From: Phytophthora quininea
Taxonomy: Eukaryota; Oomycota; Peronosporomycetes; Peronosporales; Peronosporaceae
DNA: 64,000 bases
Direction: 5' to 3'
Assembly (NCBI GenBank): GCA_011947345.1
Contig: JAAVTG010000584.1
Coordinates: 1 to 64,000, forward strand
The stretch's first letter is position 1; every line of letters begins with the position of its first letter. Below the pieces are notes generated by a model. It saw only the letters and a list, made by a program, of their open reading frames with translations, had not been told where the DNA came from and ran no database searches. The position numbers and the translations under genes are program-made. Below are positions 55,017-64,000 of this stretch, one piece after another.

Positions 55017-56479
55017 CTAGCTGCAAGATGCTTCGGTATGTTCTTGGTGCAGAAGCTCATCTTCCACTCGTACATCGAGTACTTTGTCAGGGATCACCTT
55101 CATGGCCTTCTCTATCATTTCACGCAGCTCTGGGCGAGGACCCTTCTTCGCCCACTGAGAGGAGATCTCTCGCTTGAAAGCCTTCCCGCCGAATTCGCCG
55201 CTGATAAACATTTGGACGGCAACGTTAGTCAAGGCGCAAGTAACAAAGTGGAAGGCAAGTCACGTACTTGAAAAGCCCCAGAAGCGGCTTCATGAGCGAG
55301 GATGTGGCCATTGTGTACGGTGAGTCACTGAGAGGCTCTGTCGACCCCACTTTGCCTGTAGATCCTCGGCGTAGTCCAGATACTGCGCAATAATCTCTCG
55401 GCGTGATAAGTTTGGGTTTTTCTCGGCGTTGAAAATGAGGCGGTCGGCGTCGCGAAAGTTCCACGGCGTATTGTACGCCGCTCGCCCAATCATGACACCA
55501 TCGATGTTGGTTGCATCGAGCAGCTCACGCGCGTGTTGAATACTCTGCACACCGCCATTGAGGGTGAAGAACAGATCGGGGAAGTCTTCCTTGAGCCGGT
55601 ACACGAACTCGTAGTGGAGAGGCGGGATGGTCCGGTTGTCTTTTGTGCTTAGCCCTTTGAGCAAGCACTTGCGCGCGTGCACGATGAAGTGGCGCACTCC
55701 AGCGCTCGCCACGGTCTCTATATAATGGTGCAGCTCCTCGTAGCTGTCGCAGTCGTCCACTCCAATGCGGCACTTGACCGTCACCTCCGCGGCCTGCTGC
55801 TCTGACTTTTCCTGCGCAGCCAAAGACACATTCCGGCGGATACTCGCGCAAATATCGCGCACACGCTCGGGCTCCAGCATGAGGCGCGCGCCAAAGCAGC
55901 GACTAGACACCAGGGCGCTAGGGCAGCCAGTGTTGAGGTTGATCTCGCAGAAGCCGCCGTACGTCTGGCATAGGTGCGCCGCGGCTGCAGTCCGACGTGG
56001 AGTTTGTGCGCAACAGTCAGCAAGACCTCCCACCCTGACGGATACAAACAAAAGCAACGAGACACCCGATGCACTCACCACCAAGGTCCTCGACGCTGTT
56101 GCCGCCGAGCTGCAGCGCCAGCGGCGCTTCCACGGGGTCGTGGCCGATGAAGTAGTTGAGATTCTTTTGCTGGTGCAGCAACTATACCAAAACCAGACCA
56201 CGCCAGTCACTACAGCTTGCAAGATCCACGCTTTGTGGCGGACGTACTGTTTGGTCCACGACCATCTCGGTGAAGAGCAGCGTCTCCTTGGTGATCATGC
56301 GCATCATGAAGCGGTAGTGGCGGTCCGTCCAGTCCATCTGCAGCAGCAGCGGCAGCGAGCAAGAGCAGTCAGTCCTCGAGCAGAGATATACACCCATCAC
56401 TACACCGACGCACCATGGGCGCGATCGACAGGCGAGCCACGGGTGGAGACGCCATCGCCGCCAGCGACCTCCTCAACAT
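55017..56479 (-). CDS. tRNA-dihydrouridine(20/20a) synthase, DusA-like
   Basis: Five exons can be traced. Exon 1 from ATG 56,479 (MLRRSLAAMASPPVARLSIA) ends at APM; introns lie at 56,413-56,338, 56,247-56,170, 56,078-55,984 and 55,267-55,201 (67-95 bp). Spliced motifs are APM|MDWTDRHYRFMMR, LFTEMVVDQT, NLNYFIGHDPVEAPLALQLG, GFCEINLNTGCPS (catalytic Cys), VTVKCRIGVDD, HFIVHARKCLLKGLS, LNGGVQS and GVMIGRAAYNTPW. This is the DusA set, including the YFIGHDP segment. After a frame change at the CCCC run 55,345-55,348 the C terminus reads LMKPLLGLFNGEFGGKAFKR. A short N-terminal extension rich in Arg, Ala and Ser could be a mitochondrial or plastid-type presequence. It reduces U20/U20a in tRNA. Confidence 0.88.
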
Positions 56480-56488
56480 GCGCCTCAA

Positions 56489-56953
56489 ATCGACCAGTCA
56501 GAATTTCGGCCAATCAGCTTTTCGAGCAGCTTTCGCCAGCCTTTGTAGCAGCTTTTGCGAAAGCTCTGCGGGGCAATCCAGGTGCAGTGTCCAACAGCGA
56601 CGCTACTGGCGCTGCTGCTTGCCTTCCCTGGGCGATTGCCATGTTGCTGTCGACCACTTTGCCAGGCTACGCCATCGAGATCGGAGACCGCCGCAATCGA
56701 CCGTCGCCAATGAGCGCCAGCCAGGTCATGGAGCGCGTCAGCAGTGAAATGCGAAAGCGGCTGGGGCAAGAGACGGGGCGTCTTCCGCCCCCGAGATGCG
56801 GTGCGGGCTCGGCTTCGCCGGCCGCCGGCAATGGAAGACGGCGAGAAGAACGCCATCCCGCCGGCGGGCGGCTTCGTCGGCCCTGGTCTGGTGTCCGCGG
56901 GCAGTTCACAGCGAGACCAGGCCGGAGCTGCTCGCGCGCCGACTCCATCCTGA
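56489..56953 (+). CDS. Possible short gene, unrecognised
   Basis: A + strand frame reads ISANQLFEQLSPAFVAAFAK, then a possible membrane segment CLPWAIAMLLSTTLPGYAIE, then MERVSSEMRKRLGQETGRL. After a one-base change at a C run near 56,788 it continues RDAVRARLRRPPAMEDGEKN to a stop at 56,951-56,953. No clear start codon is found; it lies immediately next to the DusA start on the other strand. The minus-strand ORF across the same region has no better support. It could be a small membrane protein or chance. Confidence 0.3.
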
Positions 56954-57188
56954 GTCCACGTGCCGAACTGGACTCTGGGCACGCGTGTGACAGCCGGGGC
57001 GGCGCTCGCGTCGCCCACAACTTGTGGCGCCTCTCACTCTCCGACCCACCTTGGCCCAAGCAGGCAGGTATATATTCGCTTCGCTCCGCGGCAGCCGCAG
57101 CGATCCTCCGAACGCCAGCCGCCTCCGGCTCGTACGTGTCTACAAGTCGCTTGCTTGTCCCCTCCCCACCCACACAGACCGATCTGCC

Positions 57189-58279
57189 ATGACGCTCAGC
57201 GGCCCCGTGAAGCAGCTCGAAGCCGCGCGCGGCTACGTGTATCCGCAGCCCGACATGTCGGCGGCGCTCGTGCCCGTGCGCGCCAAGAAGAGCTCGTCCT
57301 CCTCCTCGCACACGCTGCTGCACCTGAGCAGCTACCGCCACCGCAGCGCCAAGGTCTGGCGCTTCCTCGGGCACAAGCTGGCCGGCATCAAGACGGTCAA
57401 GCAGCGCAAAAGTTCCTCGAGGTCGTGGCGCGCGGCGACCTCGCCGAGGTCATGGACTGCCTCAACGCCGGCGCCGACGTGGGTGTCAAGAACTCGCTGG
57501 GGCAGACGCCCGCCTACGTGGCCGCCTCCAACGGCTTCCACCACGTGCTGACGCTGCTGCTGGAGCGCGGCGCCAATGCCAATGACGTGGCACTGGACGG
57601 CACGACGCCGCTGCACGCCGCCTGCGAGAACAACCACGACCGCGCCGCCAGGATCCTGCTCAAGTACAACGCGCGCGGACGTCATGGCGCTCAACGGCTA
57701 CACGCCGCTGCACCTCGCCGCCAAGCACGGCCACGCCGAGATCGTCAGCATTTTGCTGGCGGCGAGAGTCAAGTGCGACTTCCCGTGCGAGACACGACCA
57801 CGACAGCGTTGTTGCTGGCGTGCATAGCTGGCCACTCTTCTGTGGTCGAGCAGCTGCTGGACGCCGGCGCAGACCCGCAGGTGGAAGACGCCGAGGGCAA
57901 CACGCCGCTGCACGTCACGAGTCGCGACGGCAACTACCGCGCGACGTATCTGCTTCTAACGGCCGGCGCAGACCCAGACATGCCGAACGAGCACGACCAG
58001 ACGGCTTTCGACATGGCCCAAGACCAGGGCCACTCGCACGTGCAGTACCTGCTCGAGACCAACGGCATGGGCGTCGACGGTCAGACGGTGGACGAGATGG
58101 ACATGGCCTGCGCGCAGGACGCGCGGCTCAGTGAAGCGTTGGCCAACAACCGACCCGAGATCGCTGAGGTGATCGTCAAGCTGCACCTCAAGTACGCCGG
58201 CTACTTTGCGCTGGGCGCGCTGCCCGAGGACAAGCGGGTCACCGAGTTTACGGAGAACGTGAACCAACTGGTGTTTTGA
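57189..58279 (+). CDS. Ankyrin-repeat protein
   Basis: Starts at ATG 57,189 (MTLSGPVKQLEAARGYVYPQ), with a basic, serine-rich N terminus of about 75 residues. After a frame change at the AAAA run 57,408-57,411 about six ankyrin repeats follow, for example LNAGADVGVKNSLGQTPAYV, GANANDVALDGTTPLHAACE, GYTPLHLAAKHGHAEIVSIL, GADPQVEDAEGNTPLHVTSR and GADPDMPNEHDQTAFDMAQD. Two more frame changes near 57,675 and 57,790 shift and restore the frame. The C terminus, ending FTENVNQLVF, is unique. Total length is about 363 residues. Ankyrin repeats mediate protein binding; nothing identifies the partner. Confidence 0.82.
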
Positions 58280-58521
58280 GCTATCCTGTATGTACACAAA
58301 TGCGAAAACCTCGGACTAACAGCTCCATGAGAGGGATTCGGAAACCAAATAAATCTAGCAGCATGATCCAGCGAAAGAAGCAGGAGGAGAAAGTGTCGAC
58401 GCAGATAGAGTGTAATGTGGCGTGTGTAAAGTGCTTTATGTTGGGACGTCTTGATTGCTCCACGCGCAGATCGTCTCGGCTAGCCTCGAACTTCATAGCA
58501 GCTTAAGCAAATAAACCTCCT

Positions 58522-60370
58522 CTAGTTGAACGGCACCTTGGTGCGGCGGACCATGCTACCTTCGGGTGTGGGCGTATACGGCCGCCCATTGTACTGCTTG
58601 GCATGCACTCGCACCACTCGAGGGGCTCGGAGACCCTCCTCGTCATGGTCATGGCAACAAGCGCAAACGGCATTGTTGTTGCGGTTACCCCCAACGCCAG
58701 CGATTGAAGACGCCGAATAGGAGTGACGTCGTTCCGTGTCTCGAGGCTTCGTCCGATGGCCTTGCTGGCACGGACGGAAGCGCGTAGTACCCTCCAGCGA
58801 CGACCGCTTCTTCATCTGGGACTTTGTGTGGGCTTCTGCTGCTGTCGCTGCAGAAACTCCCCGTGACTCTAAGCATTTCTGTCGGAGCGATTGGGGCGTC
58901 GGCGGTCGCCTCATGTATGCAGCCCCCTTCACGCTGGAGCCAACACTGCCGACAGTCGACGGGGCATACGAACGCACGCTGCCAGCACTGCGGGGATGGG
59001 GAGGGTAGCCGCCATCGCTGGAACCTGTGCTGCTCGCAGAATCCGCCTCACTAGCTGGATTGGCGCAACCCCTGTCTAGACAAGTTATGGACAGCACCAA
59101 CGCGGTTATGGTCTCCATTCCCACCGGCGAGTGACAACGCCTCAAGGTGGGAACTAAGAATGCCGCCCGCAGACTTCGAGCTGGCCGCGTGGAGGTTCTG
59201 ACGAGCCGTCACGTTTTTCAAGCGCAGCTGCTCCTCCAACTCGCGTCGCTGTCGTAGCATGTGCGTCTTGCGAGGATTCGCCGTCTTTGGACGCTCTTCT
59301 TGGTTCGAGTAGTAGGCTGGCATGCTGCGAGGTTCCCATCTTCGGTGCCTGCTGAGGATACGGAGCTCCGACGAGAAGATGGCGGGCCGCGAGAAGATGG
59401 CGGTCGGGAGCATCGGTCGCTGCCCGCAGCTTCAGCAAAGTCCCCGAACTCGCTGTTTTCAGATGCCTCACCTCGTCGTCGCTGTCGCTTCGAGTCCAAA
59501 TGCCGCCAGGCACCCGGCTGTTGGAAGGGTATGCCGGCGGGTCCACGAACTGCAAGAACTCCTGCAAATCGATCTCGCCGTTGCTATCCTGGTCACACAA
59601 GGCGAAGAGCTGGCGCATCTGCTCGTCGGTGGCGTAGATGCCGAACTTGGTCTTCAGGTTGTACTGCAGCCCGTTCATACGGATGCCCTGATCTCTTCCC
59701 GAGCGGAGCATTTTGAACGCGCGTCGATACTGGTCCTCGCCGCTGGGCGTCTTCTGCACCACCTTGGCCTGGATCTGCTTCTTCAGCTTGTCGATGGTCC
59801 AGTGCGAGGTGTCCCCGTGTTGTCCACTTCCTTGACGTCTGTTAGCCCCTGGCAAGACAAGAACTCCTGTCGTGCCTCATTCTTCAAACGCGCAGCCCTC
59901 TCCTCACTTTCGTACTGACTGACCTCGAACCACTGCCGCCCATAGTTGTAGTCGGGCGGGAGGACCCGCCGGATGAATTCCTGGAGGTCGATGGTGCCGT
60001 TGCCGTCCTCGTCGTACTTGTCGAAGAGCAAATGCAGCTCGCCGTCGTCCAGAATGATGCCGAACTTGATGCGAAGCTGCTCGCGGAAGCTGGGAAAGTC
60101 GATGCCCTCACCCCGTGTGCCCTCGAGCAGCCGGTAGGCTTGCTGGTAGACAAAGTTGCCGGCGATGAGCGTCTTCTCCTGGATCTTCTCCTGCAGCTTG
60201 CGCTCCACCTTGTCGACGTTCCAGCGGAAGTTGAGCAGCGACGCCGGCAGCTCGTGGCCGATGGGGTCTCGGAACGAGATTTTGGGTGGGGACACGCAGA
60301 GTTTGGTCGTGTCCTTCTTCTTCCTGGCGGGCCGTGCGCCAGGTGTGCGCTTCAGCACCGAGCCTTTCAT
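58522..60370 (-). CDS. EF-hand calcium-binding protein with long C-terminal tail
   Basis: Starts at ATG 60,370 (MKGSVLKRTPGARPARKKKD). Two canonical 12-residue EF-hand loops are visible, DKYDEDGNGTIDLQEF (near 59,980) and DQDSNGEIDLQEF (near 59,560). Each follows a related helical module (YQQAYRLLEGTRGEGIDFPS and YRRAFKMLRSGRDQGIRMNG), so the first 300 residues are an internal duplication of an EF-hand pair in which only one loop per pair is intact. The tail is Ser/Arg/Pro-rich and ends RPYTPTPEGSMVRRTKVPFN, a pattern of a cytoskeletal or flagellar-type protein. Frame changes occur at the CCCC run 59,813-59,816 and several places in the tail (about 59,490, 59,310 and 59,130). The upstream 240 bp is shared with the divergent PPIP5K gene. 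Confidence 0.72.
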
Positions 60371-60543
60371 TGCAGACGGCGCCGCGTAGCCCGAGACGTG
60401 TGGGAGAGCTCTCTCTTGTGCAGTGTGCACCGCAGTAGATGAGAAAAAGATAGGCACACGCAGCAGCAGCAATAGACGCCTCGGACGCTTATATATAAAC
60501 CGCATCTCCACGCTCACATCTTGACGGTGTTCGACTTCCGCCG

Positions 60544-60575
60544 CTTTTGCAGCGCTATAGTTAGCGCTGCAAAAG
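60544..60575. promoter_or_regulatory. Perfect 14-bp inverted repeat in a divergent promoter
   Basis: Arms CTTTTGCAGCGCTA (60,544-60,557) and TAGCGCTGCAAAAG (60,562-60,575) are exact reverse complements separated by TAGT. It lies in the 239-bp gap between the EF-hand gene (start 60,370, minus) and the PPIP5K gene (start 60,610, plus), 34 bp before the PPIP5K ATG. A TATATATA run lies at about 60,489-60,496. It could be a binding site for a dimeric factor or form a hairpin in the 5' leader. Confidence 0.7.
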
Positions 60576-60609
60576 TAGAAGTTAGACGACTCCAGATTCC
60601 TAAATTAAC

Positions 60610-63600
60610 ATGCGTCTGATCTTGCGTGGTAAACGGACACCCGACGCCGAGCATGCCGCGCTGAGCGCTGCCGGTGCCCCCGAGGGCGCGCCCCTGCCCA
60701 ACGCGACGCCGCTCGACGCCCCAGACGCCACGTTCACGCTGGGCATCTGCGTGATGGAGCGCAAGGCCCGGTCGGCCCCCATGCTGGAGATCCTGGGCCG
60801 TCTGCCGCCTGAGCTCTTCCGCGTCGAGTTCTTCGGGGACGAGACCATCCTGCAGACGCCCGTGGAGCAGTGGCCGCGATGCGACGCGCTTATCGCCTTT
60901 TTCTCGACGGGTTTCCCATTGGAGAAGGCCCAGGACTACGTCAAGCTGCGCCGGCCAGTGGTGATCAATGCCCTAGAGCCACAGCACCTGCTGCAGGACC
61001 GCCGGGAAGTGTACCGCGTCCTGCAGGAGCACGACATTCCCACGCCCAGACACGTGTTCGTCAATAGAGATGGCTACGGAGACAGTCAAGCGCCTGAGGT
61101 GGTCGAGGGGAGGACTTTATCGAGGTGGACGGCGTCAGGGTCAACAAGCCGTTCGTAGAGAAGCCAGTGGACGGAGAGGACCACAACATCCACATCTACT
61201 ACCCCATGAGTGCCGGCGGAGGCTGCAAGAGACTCTTCCGCAAGGTCGGCAACAGATCCAGCGAGTACGACCCGCAGGTCAATACGGTGAGGCAGGGAGG
61301 CTCTTTCATCTACGAAGAGTTCTTGTCCACGCAAGGAACAGACGTCAAGGTGTACACGGTGGGGCCGCACTATGCTCATGCGGAAGCCAGGAAGTCGCCT
61401 GTGTTGGATGGACGAGTGGTGCGAGACGCAGACGGCAAAGAGGTGCGATATCCAGTCATCTTGTCCCCAGAGGAGAAGCACATTGCGTACCGAGTATGCC
61501 GCGCGTTCGGACAGACGATTTGTGGATTCGACATCTTGCGAGTGCGCGACGCCTCCTACGTGTGCGATGTTAACGGCTGGAGCTTCGTTAAGAACTCGGA
61601 GAAGTACTACGATGACTGCGCGATCTTGCTTAGCCAGTACTTGGAGCAGGCGTTGACTGGCAATCTGCCTGAGGGAGAAGCATTCGGTACCGACACTGCC
61701 GCTTTCAACTCGGTCACGTTCCGTTTTGCTCCAGGCGCAACACCACCAAGCTCCGAGCTCTCAGAGCCCCCACCTTTCACATGAAAGCCCAGACCTCGTT
61801 TGATTCTCAACCTTCTTTTGGGGATTATGCTACGCCGGAAGAAAAATTGAAGGAAGATGGATCAGTTGTGAATACTCCGTATCACGAAGAGGAGCTGCGT
61901 TGCGTGTTAGCCGTGATTCGACATGGTGACCGCACACCTAAGCAGAAGATGAAGATGAATGTCTGCCACCTTGAGTTTCTCAAGTATTACGAAGACCGTC
62001 TTCGTGAAGCTGAACAGGAGAACGGGGACGAGGGAGACAAGGACAAGAAGAAGAAGAAGCTGGATTTGAAGATCAAGGCTGTGGCCAATCTGGAGCGACT
62101 GCTTCAGGTGACCAACACTTTGCTACACAAATATGACACCCGCGAGCCAGCTTTCATGGATTTCTTGGAGCAGCGCGAGAATAAGTTTGGGGAGGACGCA
62201 ACGGACCGTGTGAAAGGCTACCGTACATTGCGGGACGTCCTGCAGCGCTGGCAACTGGTAGGTATCAACCGGAAGGTGCAGTTAAAGCCCAAGGAGTTTG
62301 TCTCTGTGCCAATTGAAGGAGCTTTCAACGAAGACGGAGAGCAATTGGTGACACGTCGAGCGAGCAAACTGCTACTGATTATCAAGTGGGGCGGAGACTT
62401 GACCCACACGGGCGAAGAGCAAGCAGAGCACCTTGGGCAAAAGTTCCGTCGTATGATGTATCCGGGCGGGGCTGGAGGGCTAACGCGGTTGCATTCGACA
62501 TTCCGTCACGACCTCAAAATTTACACAAGCGACGAAGGTCGTGTTCAGAAGACGGCTGCTTCATTTGCTAAGGGTCTGCTGGAGCTTGAGGGAGACATTA
62601 TTCCAATTCTTGTCGGCCTTGTACTGAAATCGAAAGACGCTGACTCGATGCTTGACCAGTCTGGGTCTTCGGCGCAGGAAATCATCATGCGCGTGAAGCA
62701 ACGGCTGCACAAGATCATCCACCGCGAAGATCATTGCAGCCAGCTGATCGACTCCAACTCGCGGCTCATTCGCTCAGTGGCGCTCGCACTCACCAAGGTC
62801 GACCAGCCTATTAAGAAAATGGGAATCATGCACAAGCTGCTAAAGTCGCTGAAAGAGCAACTGACACGGATGATCCAGGAGAAAGCGCAGTACCGGACGG
62901 AAATCGATACATGGGAACAAAAGAAAGCCACAGCGGGACGGTTGCTGCCGCCGTCTATGGGCCGTTCTGCCAGCGTTAACGAGCTGAGTCAGCCGAGAAG
63001 TCGTCACGTGCACTCGTATACTCCCCGCAAGAAACACACAACGGGTAGCAACATCCCCAGTGATGCTGCCAATAGCAGTGTGGGCCTTCAGAAAACACGA
63101 GCGCAGCAGGAGCCACTATCGCCGGCCGAGATCAAGTACCCAGAGCCTTGTGGGCGTGAGACGCTTGAAGTAATGCGCGAGCGCTGGGCCAAACTGTATC
63201 GAGATTTCTACGTCAAGAAACGAGATACGTATGATTTGTCCAAAATCCCAGACATCCACGACTGCATCCGGTACGACGCCGTTCACAACGCGCATCTAAA
63301 TTTGACGGATGTGCGCGAGCTTCTGGAGATTTCCTCGGCGCTATCTCATGCGCTCGTACCTCAGGAGTATGGGATCAACGTGGATGAAAAGATCTTCATC
63401 GGATCTGCCATGTGCCGCACGCTGTTATCAAAGATCAACACTGACTTGGATTTGGCTCGAGGTCTGGGTCCCGACGTTAAGAAGCACCACAATACGCATC
63501 GGCTGGATGCGTCGTACGCCAAGAACATCAAGTCCATGCATCGCTCTGTGCGCTCGCGTCTCTACTTCACCAGCGAGTCCCACCTGCACTCGTTGCTCAA

Positions 63601-64000
63601 TGTTCTGCGGTACGGCCGAGAGGAATGCCCAATTAAGAGCCCTATTGGCGAAGAAGCGAGAAAGTGGGTCGAGGAAATCCCCGAGCTGTGCTACATGACT
63701 CACTTTGCAGTGCGTGTGTTTGAGCGTGTCCAGTTCCCGCTCAATGACCCGCAGCGATTCCGCGTCGAGATTTCTGTTTCCCCGGAGCGGACCAAGATCC
63801 GCTAATCTCTGACCCGGAAAGGCAGCTCGAAGTTGCACCGCTGAAGATCATTTCACGCGAGATGTTAAATTGTCAAGAGCTTGTGGACTACGTGACTGAC
63901 TGCATACGCTACGCCGAGCAGAACGAGATCAAAGAAATTAGCCGTTCGGTGGTGACCAGAAGCGGTGGCAGCACGGAGAAAACGCCAGCTGACAGCGCCA
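60610..64000 (+). CDS. Diphosphoinositol-pentakisphosphate kinase (PPIP5K/VIP1), 3' end beyond window
   Basis: Starts at ATG 60,610 ([20 protein letters not shown]). The ATP-grasp kinase domain has [92 protein letters not shown] and [12 protein letters not shown] ending [13 protein letters not shown] histidine-acid-phosphatase-like domain then begins with [16 protein letters not shown] (about residue 435) and includes [20 protein letters not shown] and [21 protein letters not shown] linker near 62,940-63,100 is serine-rich. Frame changes sit at runs 61,107-61,110, 61,767-61,771 and 63,780-63,783; after the last one [14 protein letters not shown] continues to the window end. The enzyme makes 1-InsP7/InsP8 inositol pyrophosphates, linked to phosphate and energy sensing. 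It is cytosolic. Confidence 0.92.

Overview
The window looks like the first 64 kb of a chromosome-end sequence from an oomycete, most likely a Phytophthora-like species. This is an inference. It rests on a terminal AAACCCT array (TTTAGGG-type telomere), GT-AG introns of about 58-95 bp, compact gene spacing, Copia, LTR-type and Helitron debris, and gene content such as JEN-type and sugar transporters, a PPIP5K, and a PHD/AP2/HDAC locus. No species call is possible from the sequence alone.

Layout. 1-236 is telomere. 237-2100 is a CA-rich subtelomeric satellite with no G on the + strand until position 1953. 2101-10432 is a six-copy array of a ~1.39-kb unit, each unit holding six nested 129-bp sub-repeats. 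10436-20600 is transposon debris: a Copia RT/RNase H relic at the array edge, a Helitron helicase tail and several LTR-like repeats. 20600-36630 is a transporter region. It has two direct copies of a ~2-kb block carrying a JEN1-like carboxylate transporter (one copy truncated, one complete), a Helitron-bearing interruption in the first copy, a gene ending in a PBCV-type basic adaptor motif, and two tandem sugar transporters. 36630-38370 is degenerate. 38372-64000 is a dense housekeeping block: PHD-AP2-AP2-HDAC locus, MED27, a permuted NlpC/P60-like protein, two SANT-like paralogues, an ATP-grasp protein, an F-box/LRR protein, an unrecognised multi-exon gene, two convergent dihydrouridine synthases, an ankyrin protein, an EF-hand protein, and a PPIP5K that runs off the end.

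How the genes relate. The subtelomeric half holds duplicated nutrient transporters, probably for plasma-membrane uptake of monocarboxylates and sugars. The right half holds chromatin and transcription genes (HDAC locus, MED27, SANT pair), tRNA modification (two DUS genes) and inositol-pyrophosphate signalling (PPIP5K). This is the usual contrast between a repeat-rich chromosome end and a gene-dense interior.

Caution on gene models. Many otherwise conserved genes carry single-base frame changes, almost all at short runs of G, C or A and nearly all read as one missing base. I interpret most of these as residual long-read consensus errors, so apparent pseudogenes (notably the first sugar transporter) may be intact. 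Intron boundaries were placed by eye from GT-AG sites and reading-frame continuity.
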